Source: Liopterus haemorrhoidalis
Taxonomy: Eukaryota; Arthropoda; Insecta; Coleoptera; Dytiscidae
Reading direction: 5' to 3'
NCBI GenBank assembly: GCA_963971575.1
Contig: OZ020622.1
Coordinates: 37,292,301 to 37,356,300 of the forward strand
DNA length: 64,000 nucleotides
Shown: in pieces, positions 49,587 to 61,738 of the stretch
Position numbering within the stretch: position 1 is the first letter of the stretch
How the letters are laid out: the number at the start of each line of letters is the position of its first letter
Translations under genes and position numbers: made by a program
The notes under the pieces: model-generated
The model's input: only the letters and a program-made list of their open reading frames with translations
The model's database searches: none
What the model was told of the DNA's origin: nothing

Positions 49587-50429
49587 TTGATGTGAAGTGT
49601 GAATATTCACACATTTCAGGGTTTCGCAGGTATATAATAAGTGAAGGCGGTATGCTGAGTGTGTAGGACAAATTTTACTTTGTAGTAATCACGGCAAAAT
49701 GAACGATATTTTTAAAATAATTTATCGTCTGTTAATCATATAATAAGACTGGTTATTAAATTTACGCTCATAAAAATTAAATACAACATTTGTCAAAATA
49801 TAACTAGAATTTTGACAAAATAATTTCTACATAATAAAAATGCAAAAAAAAAAACAGAAAAAATAAAATTCACTCCGTACTCGAACTCGAAACCCTTCGT
49901 TTTCCAGCCAGTTTAAGAGTGCTCTAACGCATGTAGCCATCGCACGCCATGCATGTGAGTGTCTTACATTGGTATAACTTTTGTACTTTGTGAACCAAAA
50001 ACCACAAAAAATGCGTTATTTTCCAAAAACATAATCTGATCAAAAATTTCTGTTGTACTATTTCGGTTCACACCAATATACATTACTTAGAATTTTTTTA
50101 GATTTTTAGTTTAAACCATCTGGGCTACAGGGTGTGGGACAAAATTTTTTTTGCACATTTTTGGCAAAAATCGCATCAAAATAATTTATTTTGCCAACAT
50201 AAAAATTTGATCGTTAATCCACGTACTAAGGGCTTTCATTTGATACCCTACACAGAATTTAAAAAAAATATTTTTGTTTTCGATGAGCACATATTTGTTT
50301 ATATTTTTAGGGGGGTATGTTTTTTAGATGTTTTAGTATTTTTCCTATTTATGTGCGGGTCAAAGAGTTGTATAAGCATGCCAAATTTCAACTCTCTAGG
50401 TTTAGCCGTTTGGCTACAATTTTTACCGA

Positions 50430-50475
<46 letters not shown>

Positions 50476-50528
50476 GACAAAATGACGGTATAAGGGTTTT
50501 TTGGTCATACCTACAAAACCCTAAAAAT
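49587..50528 (+). mobile_element. HINE-like element family A, copy 8
   Basis: Head TTGATGTGAAGTGTGAATAT, (CAGA)n at about 50430-50473, tail ACAAAACCCTAAAAA. The minus-strand tRNA-like segment at about 49868-49955 matches copy 6. Nearly identical to copy 6 throughout, so the two are recent relatives. Confidence 0.8.
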
Positions 50529-51255
50529 TAATTTTACGCAAAGCAATTTGTCTCCGAGAATTTTAGTATAATAATAAATATATACTTACAGCGGCATAAT
50601 TCTGCGTGCAATTTAACTTATATGTTCTTTTTCCTACCGGTAAAACAAATTCTTACAGATCACAAAGCAGAACAATAACAAACTTATAATGCACTTAACA
50701 ATACTTATTATGGTGCCGGGTTTAAAGAGGTTTAACCAGGGTATAAGAGAGGATCAAGTCGTTCATCGAACTGCGCGAAATCCTCTGTCTTATTTATCTA
50801 CAAAAAACCAGTTCAGAATTGATGCACCTAATATATACGTTGCACTCGTCTCCCATAAAAAGTATAAAACAATCACGTAACGTTTAATGAATCATCTGGC
50901 CAACTGTTGTAGAAATAGTTTTAAATATATTTAACTCGCTGAATATATTCATATACTGTAAGTTATTGTTAATATTATGAACAGTAACGCAACCAGGATT
51001 TTGTCTTAAGGGGGGATCATTGTTTTAAGGAGGGGGCGAGTAAATTCGAGCCAGTCCATGCGAATACTACTCATTAACAAAATGCGTAAAATTGGATTGT
51101 AAATAAATATGTGGCTGATATCCGTATTCGTATCCGTCTTCGTGGATATTCGCAAGAATAAACATATTCGGTTCCATGACAACTGGGGCCGTAAGACAAT
51201 TCGGGCCGTTCACAATTGGGGCTTTTCACAACTGGGACCTTAACTATAATAGCTA
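50529..51255. other. Sequence with a hAT-MITE fragment and short repeats
   Basis: ACGCAACCAGGATTTTGTCT at 50988 is an inverted fragment of the right end of the 22503/36049 hAT family. At about 51177-51243 four short units of the type ACAACTGGGGCCGT / CACAATTGGGGCTTTT follow each other. No gene recognised. Confidence 0.4.
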
Positions 51256-52679
51256 TGGTCTATTTCAAAGTAGAAAAAAGTAGATAGCGCTGCGAACCGA
51301 GTACGATTTACACTGATTAAATACAGTATAGTGGGAAATTTAAAATAAGTTACAACTAGGGCATGGGCGTAGCAACTGGGTTAGCAAGTGATTTTTTTTT
51401 AAATATGAAAAAGGTTAATAAGATATTGAAATAAACAAGGCAGATCATGCACTTACGTTATTTATACGACATAAATTCAGTTTAATGGGAAATTAGAAAA
51501 AGTTAAAAAAATATTAATTTTAAAAATTATGTATTATCTGTCTCATTTTGTAATACGGAACTAACAGGAAAAGTTCATTTTTTATGTTGTATATTGACAA
51601 TACATTTATAATATTATCATAGTATTGGTTCACACGGATACGCCAAAGTCTGTTTACACCACTACAGTCACCAAAGTAACCAGATCTAGTTTCGTATTAC
51701 AAATTGAGACAGATTATACTATATATAAAAATAGAGATTTGGCTAAAAGAGTTTAAACAAAGCAATAAAACAAACAATATATCTTCAGAGCTAAAGTTTC
51801 TTATTTAAATAATTATTGTAAATAAAAATTAAAAATACAGTCTGTTCCAAACGGTTAAGCGGAACTAGATTTTGCAATCTAGTTACTTTCATCGTTTAAA
51901 TCGTGCCTTTCGGCCGTTTTGTTTAAGTTTTGTAAATCATACTTACATTAAACATTTTTTGGTTAAGCTTAATATCATTTTAAAATGTAATTTTCTTTAT
52001 AATTTGAGTTTTTGTGTCATTCTTAATACAAATTTCCCATTTATTTATTTTTTTGTCATTAAAATATCTAAAAAAAATATTTAATTTTGACATATGTCAT
52101 TCGTTTCCATGGTTTCATTGTTGAAATTTTAAATTTTAACATCCCAACCTGAAAAATGAAATAACCCAAGCAAGGTCCCTTCTCGTTACAACCTAAAAGA
52201 ACTAAATTCCCATTTAGTTCCGCTTAACCGTTTGGAACAGACTGTATATGTATATATGAAGGTCTAAAAATTATATCAATAACTTCATCTTTTGGCACAA
52301 TCAGCTGGGCTGTCTTTTGGCCTCACATTAGTCCTCTATCTTGATCTGTTAATTATCAAGTGTCAAAAAATATTCATATGTCAGATAACCTAAAAAATAT
52401 ATAACTGCGTAAAAACAAATTACATGGAGAATTTTCTCCATAAAATCTGCGCCAAGAATATAAATAAAAGTCTAAATATGTAAATAATAACAAAATATAT
52501 GAGAAAAATTAAATAATATAAATAATATATACTTCCAATGTACGACACTGAACATCTGTCAACTTGGACTAAAAACAATATTTTTACAGTGTAATAGGGA
52601 GGACGATCTAAACCAATCCGAAGCAAGGACAAACAGCTCCTATTTTCTTACACACATTTTTCTACTTTGAAATAGACCA
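51256..52679. mobile_element. TIR element with TA duplication, containing a nested MITE
   Basis: TGGTCTATTTCAAAGTAGAA at left is repeated inverted at right (ending 52679), with TA at 51254-51255 and 52680-52681. No transposase frame. A MITE of the CAGTCTGTT family is inserted at 51838-52244. Confidence 0.8.
51838..52244. mobile_element. MITE of the CAGTCTGTT family, best-preserved ends
   Basis: CAGTCTGTTCCAAACGG at left and CCGTTTGGAACAGACTG at right, flanked by TA (51836-51837, 52245-52246). Orientation is opposite to the copies at 26930 and 38071. Confidence 0.88.
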
Positions 52680-52884
52680 TAGAGTCTTCTTTTGTTTAAA
52701 ATAAAAAATAATTATTTCACAAGTTGGCATAAATTACATTGCGTGTTCTTTGGAAAAAAATATTTTAATGGTTTGATTAAGTACATTTTGGTGAGAATTA
52801 GAATAAATAAAAAAATTGTATTTTAAGGGTTGGCTTAAGTAAATTTTCATGTTCATTTGATTAAAAAGAAATTGTATTTTAAGG

Positions 52885-53190
52885 TTAGATTAAGTAAAAT
52901 TCAGTCACATGCCGATCTTCTTCAATCATTTTACTCACAGCATCGATGTTTTTTTGAATCACAACCGATTTTGGTCGACCTTCACAAGATTCATCACTGA
53001 CGGACACACGACCACGACGAAATTCTGCAAACCAATTGTAAATAGTCTTTTCTGATGGTGATTCATTACCAAAAGTTGAACGAAGCGAATCTATGCATTG
53101 TTGTTGAGTTAGGCCTTTACTAAAATCGTTAAAAATCATCCAACAAAAACCTTCACGAGTAATTTTTTCACAATCTTGTACGGAAAATTA
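52885..53190 (-). pseudogene. Mariner N-terminal (helix-turn-helix) fragment
   Basis: On the minus strand it encodes FNDFSKGLTQQQCIDSLRST, EKTIYNWFAEFRRGRVSVSD and EGRPKSVV, the paired helix-turn-helix region of a mariner transposase. It ends near IEEDRHVT. It is the same subfamily as 43369-45260; the catalytic part is absent. Confidence 0.8.
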
Positions 53191-54176
53191 AATACACAAA
53201 TTTCAACGAGTATTTTACGAAATTGCCCGTTATCCACGAGTGATTGCAGCCTGGGATGAAATGTTAGTGAAACTGCTTTCTTCTGTGAAAAAAAGGCTGA
53301 AGTAAACGGTGTCGAGTAGGATATTTTATATTAAACGTTAGCCGGAATCCACACCTTACAATACTATGTTTAATAATTCTAATATTCGCTTCGAATTTGA
53401 GCAATAAGATTATAATTAGTATAGTAGCAACTGCAGTATTACGCAACTTTAACGTTTCAAGAGTGGATATGAAGAACCACCCACAAAAGATCAGTACTGT
53501 GTCGGTGACGTACCTGAAGAAACTGATTACTCAGAAAAAAAATGAAAATGAAATAATACTCCGTGATTTAATTTCTTATTTTCAAATTTATTATATCTTA
53601 TTTTGTATTTACATCAATCATAATAAAATTAAAAAATTAAATAAACGTAGAACAATTATTATTAATATCTATTATCTATTTTTCATTCCTCCAATTTTAT
53701 TACATGCTTACGACATTAATAATTGCTAAAATCTTGTATAACGCATACATAAATTTAATTTTGTTAATGACAATAACCAAAAAACGGCTCGACAGCTGTC
53801 AGTTTACCAATTTATTTATTTATTTCCATAGAGAAACAAAAAAAATCTTTCTCAACGCCTATTTCAGTTACACATTCAGTGTTACCAATCTGAGTATTCA
53901 ATATGTCAGTCTCATTATCCGTCAGATAACTATCTGACAGATAAATATGAATTGAAAGACGGGATGACATTTATCCAACAGATAAAGTATCAGATAACTT
54001 TATCTATCAGATAGTTTACCCAGAAGTTTATCAGAAGGTGGAAAGACCGGCCCTTAAAGGTTTTTTTTGTCATACCTACCAAACCCTAAAAATGGCCGTT
54101 TTATATTATTTAATTCTACGGATTCAAGTAGGGGGGACAGCCCGTCGCTCTCAATTACTGCACCACTAACTATGAC
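53191..54176. other. Sequence with ATCTGACAGATA-type repeats and a HINE-like tail
   Basis: No gene supported. Around 53918-54016 the motif ATCTG/CAGATA recurs several times in both orientations (CAGATAACTATCTGACAGAT). At 54060-54094 a degenerate family A tail (GTCATACCTACCAAACCCT) stands alone. Confidence 0.4.
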
Positions 54177-55142
54177 TAGGGTTGCCAGGCGTCCGGATAA
54201 AGCAGGACATAGTTAGGCTTTTTGATTGCGTGTCCGGCCAAAATAAACGGTGTCCGGCTTGTCCGGCTTTTGTTAGGTTTTTTACATTTCGCAAACGAGC
54301 GAGCGCCGAGCGAGGCCGATCGCCGACGTTAAAGTTGACGATAGCAAATGTTTTGATCAACTGCAAAACCTTAAAAGTTTTCTGAACAATAACAAAAGAA
54401 GCTGTTAGCACACAAGAAATGGGTAGCCTATTTTAAATCGATGACTAATCAAGATTGCTTTTGCAGAATTCCTAACTATTTGTCAGTATGACTTTGCGAT
54501 CCCAGGACATAACGCAAACGTTGAAAGAGTTTTTTCCTTGATAGGCCAGCAATGGTCAAAAGAACGCAACTGATTACATGTTAACACTGTAGCTAAAATG
54601 TTGGTAGTAGAATTTAATTTAAAACATTTGACGTGTAAGGATTTTTACAACTGCATTTTGAAAGAAACTGAGCTTTTAAAGCAGATTTCTGCCAATCAAA
54701 AATATGAATAATTATTTTTATTGCTTAACCTAAAGTTTTGTTTAGATTGTTTTTTTATTTTGTTTTGCTTTGGGAAGTAATAGCAAGTAAATAAGACTTC
54801 TTTGTGCAATTGCCTTTATTTAATTTAAGAAGAATTTAAAAATGATGATAAATGTTTATCTAGAATATAATTTTGAATGATGACTTTATTTGACTGATTA
54901 ATAATAAATTATTTAGACTGATTTGGCGTTTTATTTATTTTTTATTTATTTTTCATTAGAATTTAACAAGATTTATGGTAATAATCAAAAAAGCTTGATT
55001 CTACATAAAAAAAATTTGTCGTACCTATTAATACTGAGAAACAAAATCCTCAATAATGTAGGGTGTCCGGCTTTTTTACCCAAACGTCCGGCGAAACTGG
55101 CTGGTCTGTTCGGCTATTAGGGTTGGCGACCTGGCAACCCTA
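54177..55142 (+). mobile_element. hAT element with residual transposase exon, 8-bp duplication ACTATGAC
   Basis: TAGGGTTGCCAGGCGTCCGG at left and CGACCTGGCAACCCTA at right, flanked by ACTATGAC (54169-54176, 55143-55150). GTCCGG motifs recur near both ends. Unlike the other hAT elements here, part of the transposase remains. Confidence 0.92.
54487..54711 (+). pseudogene. hAT transposase C-terminal fragment inside the element
   Basis: Reads FAIPGHNANVERVFSLIGQQ, then WSKERN, a stop, and KMLVVEFNLKHLTCKDFYN and QISANQKYE to a stop. This matches the hAT C-terminal dimerisation pattern (NA.VER.FS......W...RN.L). One internal stop; everything upstream is deleted. Confidence 0.7.
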
Positions 55143-55150
55143 ACTATGAC

Positions 55151-57065
55151 TCATTTCTTTATCAACTCTACATTTATAAAATAAGTGAAATTGTAGATTA
55201 TTTAACACAGTACGATACTTAGTGACACTTAGAATAATAACACAATTTTCTTTATTACTTACTAATAAAGACTATTACGTGTTCCTAAAAAATGTTAAAT
55301 TATTAGTTGAAGGCCAATTTATCATTGATAACCCACAGTCCAACAATTACTCATTTTATTAAAAATGTAAACAAAACAGGTCGCTTATTCACAGGACCGG
55401 CCCGACGAATTCTAGCGCCCCGGGCAAATATTTGAATTGCGCCCCTTAATAAATTATAGGTATATTTTTTTAAAAATATCTACTATTATATTGTACAAGT
55501 GTTGGTATGTATGTTCTATTAAATTTTGGTGTATCTTCATTTTTCCGGTAACGCGGAGAGAGGAAAATGAACCGCCGTCTTATCCGGGTGATATTTTATA
55601 GTGCTTAGGCTTAATTTTATTTGGACAGGGCATACTGACTAATTTTTATTGATAAAAATCATGCATTTTTTTCTCGAATCCGTGTCGAATTAAAGTCACC
55701 ATTGGTCAGCACGGACAGGTTTTATCAGACGGTAAAAGATGTTTATTCATATTTCTATTTTTTTACTATTCATAAGACGATTTCAGACCAAAATTGAATT
55801 GAAAAACCTACAGTTGAAGGTATTTTATTAATAAAATTGATGAAATGTGTAAAAAATACATAAGAGTTGATAAAGATAATGCAGTTTTTTAAGGTTTTAA
55901 CACATTTTCATAAATTTTTAAAATTTTTGCTGACCATAAAATTGCCTTCAGTTAAAAATGCTATTAAACGGAAAAGGAAGTAAGAATCAGTTTTGAGTTA
56001 TCAAAATATATTTTAAGGGTCGTTCGAACGTTTTAAATGTTAAACCTATCTGTAGATACGTTCAAATTCGTTTTCAGGGTGAGGATAGATCTGTTAAGCA
56101 GTTTTGTTATTTTAATTCTGGAAACTGTATTTTATTAACTATTTTACTAACCATATTAACGAAAGTATAAAGTACAATGTATTAAGAGGATAGATAAGAC
56201 AGAATAATATTCCATATTTAGTAATTGCGTAATTTTAATTGTATTAAATCTTGAAATATTATATACCCCAGATGTCATTTTAATATATTATTTCTTTATA
56301 TAAGTGATTATTATAGGATGAAAGTGTTTTTTTATCATCATGACTGTCTTCCGCTGTTTTTTTTTTTTGCAGTAAAAATGCTAATTTTAAGTCGTATTTC
56401 AAAAAAACTTAAAAGTTATGATAAAAGTATTTATCAGCGCTTCTCTCGAACAACGAAACAACTACCGACATTCAAATTTAGGCAATTCCTTCGCATTACT
56501 GAATTATAACAAGTATAGGTGAAATTTTAGTGATTAAAAAAATTAAAAAACCAATATAATATATTTACATGTAAACCAAATTATTTACAAAAAAACTGAA
56601 AATTATAAATACCTTTTTAAATAGTTAAACAAAATATTATACTAAATTTAATAACGTAAAATATTACTACAACGAATATATTATTACAACGAAAATCTGC
56701 AAATTTCACATCTATCAGTGTTACTCAAAAGTTTTTCTAAATTTCCAAGTGACATAATTAACAGTGAATCCTATGCAATAATATTTAACTATTTTATTAA
56801 TTTTTCTCTATTTTATTCAGAATCCATGTATTCTTTATAGTGAAATAAAATATTATTGTTACGTTTAAATTGTACAAATGTAAATTAATTAACCGATTTG
56901 GATAATCCTTCGAACATTGTATTTGTAGATTAGAACTTCCCGAGTGTTATTGGCTATATCAGTGTTTCTCAACCGGGGTGCCACAAATTTGAAAAATTAT
57001 TTCAACTTTAAATTGTTCAGAACTTCCTGTTTGTTATAGGCTAATGATAATAATAATAATAATTT
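55151..57065. other. Long stretch without a recognised gene
   Basis: AT-rich. CAGGACCGGCCCGACG at 55391 and the following GCGCCCCGGGC resemble the end of a ZMYM1-type hAT element, possibly the left end of the relic at 58000-58960. CAGTGTTTCTCAACCGGGG at 56960 is a lone hAT-MITE-like end. (TAA)n at 57047-57062. Confidence 0.4.
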
Positions 57066-57274
57066 TTGCTGACGTTTTGTGGATGTACCGCGGGCGCGCC
57101 CGAGGTGCGTCACTTCGATAACCACGTGACAGGCAAAAAACGAGTCGACAAGTGCAGCAAAATGCTTTATTATATTAAAACGAGTCGCGAAGCGACGAGT
57201 TTTGTCAACGTCGTAGCCGGGTTGAGGCCCCTAGTATTATTTATATTGGCTTTAAGCCCATTTTTGAAAATATG

Positions 57275-57311
<37 letters not shown>

Positions 57312-57418
57312 CAAAGGAGAATCATCTACTAAAAAAAACAACTGAATGTGCATTAATAATTTATTTATTAAATTGAGAAAACAACTACGTTAAATAATAA
57401 TTTATACAGATTATATAT
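57066..57418. repeat. GC-rich block followed by a (TA)n microsatellite
   Basis: 57080-57230 is unusually CpG-rich for this window (CGCGGGCGCGCC, then the imperfect hairpin ACGAGTCGCGAAGCGACGAG). (TA)n spans about 57280-57310. A short frame across it has no recognised similarity. Nature unknown. Confidence 0.45.
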
Positions 57419-57983
57419 AGACCGGGAGCTCATGACATTTTTGGTCTCCGATTTCATACAGCATGCCTTTTGGAGGAGAGAATATTTACTCTGTGACAAC
57501 AAAAAAGGGATGGTACTAAACCCCTGCACGCTTTCCGGTCATAGGGAAAATTGCATTTCCACTTGCACAAAATTTTTGTTTTTCTCTGATTTAATATTGC
57601 TTGCCTTTTTGTCAAAAGAAAGTTATAACAAATTTAAAGTCTTTTAATTATAGGCATGCTGTATGAAAACGCGGAAAATCATATTTTTTTATTACAAAAT
57701 CACATGACCGTTTGAGCCCTTTGGAACCCTCCGAATCGCATGCATATATTTAAAAAACTTTAAATTTGTTATAACTTTCTTTTGACAAAAGGACAAGCAA
57801 TATTAAATCAGAGAAAAGCACAAAAATTTTGTGTTTAAGTGGAAATGCAATTTTCCCTATGACCGGAAAGCGTGCAGAGGTTTAGTACCATCCCTTTTTT
57901 GTTGTCACAGGGTAAATATTCTCTCCTCCAAAAGGCATGCTGTATGAAATCGGAGACCAAAAACTGTCATGAGCTCCCGGTCT
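57419..57983. repeat. Near-perfect long palindrome (fold-back element)
   Basis: The left arm from AGACCGGGAGCTCATGACA to about 57655 is repeated inverted at about 57750-57983, differing at only a few positions over about 235 bp. The central spacer is about 90 bp. Flanks are TA-rich, so the duplication is ambiguous. It would fold into a long hairpin if transcribed. No protein gene. Confidence 0.9.
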
Positions 57984-57999
57984 AATATTACCTACAAGC

Positions 58000-58960
58000 T
58001 ACAAGTTAATTTTTCGAACTTCATTTTTCGACTATATCGGTGATATCTAATTTCGATGCGATATCATTTTCGATAGATAATATCGCCAGGTTATTTAATC
58101 TCTCTTTGCTCATTGTAGAGCGTAAATAGTTTTTTATCAATTTTAACTTACTAAAACTTCACGACTAGCAACAGTAATTGGTATCGTTAACATTATTCTT
58201 AATGAAATCCAAATATAAGGAAGCACATTTTGTAATTTTTTGGATTTTATAAAATTTAGAACATTTAAAGGTTCATTTCATCCCGTTCAGGCATGGAAAT
58301 TTTCTCAAATAAAAATTGTCCTGGCTAATTGCCACAGCAGCAAAGGCCATTAAACTTAAAATAAAAAAAAAAAAAGGTTCATAGCCTACCAAACAATATA
58401 GGAGACCTGCTGCGCAACAATCGTAACATTGAATCCAAAATAATTCAATTCTTGAAAGACATAAATCTCTACACAAAAATTTAACAGTCATCAAACACAG
58501 TAAATATATGTTATTAATTAAGAAATCTGTTGTAAAATAATGTAATTTATATACCATGTTAAAACCTTAAAATACTGAAACTAAATGTACCCGGTTGCCA
58601 ATAGCCATCGTAGCTGAGGCATCCGTAAATTCTTTAAAAAAAAAAAAAAAGGTTCAGAAATGTCTTTAGGCAAAAGAGCTGATGCAGATTTCAACTCATC
58701 AAATAATCATCTATTTTTAATTTCAGATGCAGAACTTTGCATAAATTAATCAAACCATCATCGACTGGTAATTTATTGAAATTATACAAAAAAAAAACCA
58801 TGTAACTTATTTAATTGTTGAAAACGTTCCTGAAGAGATGTTATGGCATTATCTAAAATTACATTAAATACATTATTTTTGAAGTTTTCTACTGGACTTG
58901 TTTATAATATTATCTTCACACTCGTAAGTGAAAATTCGCTTTTTCCGGCGCAATCTTTTT
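58000..58960 (-). pseudogene. hAT transposase (ZMYM1-like) relic
   Basis: Minus-strand pieces with shifts and stops: LHGFFLYNFNKLPVDDGLIN (about 58800-58740), a broken middle, then LNVLNFIKSKKLQNVLPYIW and ISLRIMLTIPITVASRE (about 58265-58150), and after a shift NDI-type C-terminal residues. It is parallel to the relics at 8011-8485 and 18833-21240. Confidence 0.65.
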
Positions 58961-59613
58961 TCGCTTGGCTCAGCTCGGTAATTTAATGATAAGAATATCA
59001 TTTATTTTTTATAACTATTTCTTTAAGCACGTTTTATTGCTAACAAATTCCTTCCACTGCCACCAATGGCAACACAATTCGCCGTTTTATTGCTAATAAT
59101 TTTCCACCTCCTTCCCACTTTTGCTATGCGCTCGTGAGGTCGTAGCGTTGGTGGGAAGATAATTTTCGCGCTAAAATATTGTTTTGGTTAATTTAAAATG
59201 TCCTTTGAAAGATTTTGACAACAACGAATTTGTTAAATTGCTTCAAATGTGAAGACATTCATTCTAAAATGTGATTTGAATGTGGCATTTGGGAAATGAA
59301 TAGTCAACTCTACATAATTTTTAATTTTAGGAAAATGATCATTACCACATGCTAAAAGACAATTATAATTATAAATAATAAGACTGTATCTTTTCTTCAA
59401 TTCTTTTATTACTTAATTATTACACGTTCGGCAGACTTAAAGTAACCAATACTTACTTCTGAATTATATAATATAAAATACTACCATCCAATTTTTCTAC
59501 ATCGTAGTCTTTTCTAAATCGATAGAAGTTATTAATTGCATAGATTAAGAATTAATAGCAAATAATATGACAGCTCTTTGATCCATTTTGTATAACTATT
59601 TTATGGTTATGGT
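58961..59613. other. Sequence without a recognised feature
   Basis: Mixed AT-rich DNA with a moderately GC-rich patch (about 58940-59160). No coding or repeat assignment. Confidence 0.4.
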
Positions 59614-60741
59614 TAGAGCCCTGCGCGGATAAGCTTTTCTGTATCCGCATCCGATCCGCATCCGCACATCCATGATCCGCATCCGATCCGCATCCGCAGC
59701 TTTTGTAAATAACAAATCCGCATCCGATCCGCATCCGCAAAAATATCCGCACTATCCGCACTACAGGTTTTGCTGTCAGTTTGGAAAGAACTAACATATT
59801 TCGCCTGTTTATGTAATCTCTGCTCTAAAACGCTACTGAAAATTTTTGGATTTACCAGCTTATTTATTACTAACCTAACCTAAGGGACCCCAAAAGTTTT
59901 AAGGCCTAGATGCGCTAATAACTTATTTAAATCTAGAGAGAGATAACAATTTTGGGGGGCCTAAGCGTTCTTTTTCGTAGGGAGTAAGTGGCGTGCTGCT
60001 TTTTTTAATATTGAATTTAAAAAAAAATCAGAAAAGTTACTTGATAGAAGGTGCTTCATATTTTTAGGATCAAGTAATTCTCTTACGCCATTTCGTGCAT
60101 GAGTTAGGCGTTGCAACTTTTTCAAATAGCAACATGTGTCATTTTTCAAATTTTTGTGATCTGCAAGACTTTTTACTTCGGGTAGTATAAAAAAATTGGC
60201 AGGTTACATAATAAAATTTTCGAGAAAAAATGATGTAGGTAAATTTTGGTATTTAAATAAAACTTACTAATCAGTTTTATGTAAAAAAAAAACCTTTATC
60301 AGATTTAAAAGCCAGAATTAGAGCAGAGGTAGAAAGAATTACGTCGAAAGTGTACCAGGAAACTTTTGTCCAAAATATTATTTTCTATAATATATTCAAT
60401 AATAAAAAGAAAGTTAAGTTGATTGTCTCAACTCAGTCTTGATCATGGACAATTGTCTTAATAAAAATAACATAAAGTGAGATTGAATGCTACAAAATAT
60501 CATGTATATACAGACAACCTAAAATAACCGAGGACTGCGTAGCCAGAACACAATTGCTTGTTCCTCCGAAAGTAACCGAAGATTTAATGTTCACGCGGAT
60601 ATTGCGGATAAGCCGATATGACATTTAATCCGCATCCGATCCGCATCCGCATGGTTTAAATGATAATTTATCCGCATCCGCAGAAAAGTTGCGGATATCC
60701 GCGGATAATCCGCGGATTATCCGCGGATTTGCAGGGCTCTA
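59614..60741. mobile_element. hAT element of the TAGAGCCCTGC family, copy 2, 8-bp duplication GTTATGGT
   Basis: TAGAGCCCTGCGCGGATAAG at left and TTTGCAGGGCTCTA at right, flanked by GTTATGGT (59606-59613, 60742-60749). ATCCGC clusters lie near both ends. It is colinear with 32419-34434 but lacks the HINE-like insertion. Confidence 0.93.
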
Positions 60742-60984
60742 GTTATGGTGGATTACACTGGTCAACAAATTTAAACTTATTTTTTGCTGACTTAGATCTG
60801 ATACTTGTTTTTAACTAATTTTGGGGTGTTGATTTCAAAAATGTTAACAGTTTCTGCCTATCACGTCAAATTTTTGTTCTATCGTATTTTGACTTTTTTC
60901 AGCTTTCACGTTCTGATATACGTCTACTTTAATTTCAACTTCGTTCTTGGCCGGTTAGAATAGATTTAAATGTTGGAGACCCAA

Positions 60985-61520
60985 ACATAATACACGAACC
61001 TTTGGTGGAGCGAACAAAAATCATTTTCCCCCCTCTTCATATTAAACTGGGTCTAATGAAGCAGTTTGTAAAAGCGTTGAACAAAGATGGTGACTGTTTC
61101 AAATATATATTTGAAACATTTCAAAGTCTCAGTAATGAGAAGCTAAAAGCTGGCATTTTTGACGGACCACAAATTAGAAAATTAGTGAATGATCCACATT
61201 TCACTGTACATATGGATAATATGGAGAAGAATGCATGGCAGTCTTTCGTGGCGCTCATCAAAAAATTTCTTGGGAATAAAAAAGCCGAAAACTATGTGGA
61301 GGTCGTTGAAAATTTGATTGAAACTTCATTTTTTAAACAGTCATCTTGACAAATTTCCTGTCAATCTTGGAGATGTTAGTGATGAACAGGGTGAACGTTT
61401 CCATCAGGATTTAAAAGAGATGGTGAGACGTTATTAAGGAAGGTGGGATACTCACATGATGGCTGACTACTGTTGGAGTATTAAAAGAGACTGATCGGGA
61501 ATAGTGCACTCCAGAAGATC
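60985..61520 (+). pseudogene. Fragment of a conserved transposon-type protein of uncertain family
   Basis: The open frame 61002-61349 reads PPLHIKLGLMKQFVKAL, LKAGIFDGPQIRKLVNDPHF and KNFLG-like KKFLGNKKAENYVEV. After a frame change near 61340 it continues HLDKFPVNLGDVSDEQGERF and HMMADYCWSIKRD with a stop in between. I recall very similar stretches as a common repeated protein in insect and cnidarian genomes, but cannot name the family. It is 5'-incomplete and broken. Confidence 0.5.
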
Positions 61521-61738
61521 TTACAAACGACCATTTAATCCTTAAATTATTTTGTATTTTTATTTTAACACTCCAACGAATACTTGTTCGGGAACATAAT
61601 GTTCTTTGCATGAATTTAGAAAAAATTAAAGTTTTGATTTTAGTTTTCAATTTAAAGTGGCAGCCTAGCTGCCGAAATGTACATCTAATTTATCAATAAA
61701 AATTTGTGAAGAAAAGTGTACCCTCTTTTTTTTGTGTT

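Noticed and set aside
53397..53937. Plus-strand frames of 110 and 77 codons
   Set aside because: AT-rich, Ile/Asn/Tyr-dominated composition, no motif, no conservation clue.
58273..58557. 94-codon minus-strand frame
   Set aside because: Out of frame with, and overlapping, the broken hAT coding pieces; hydrophobic by composition only.
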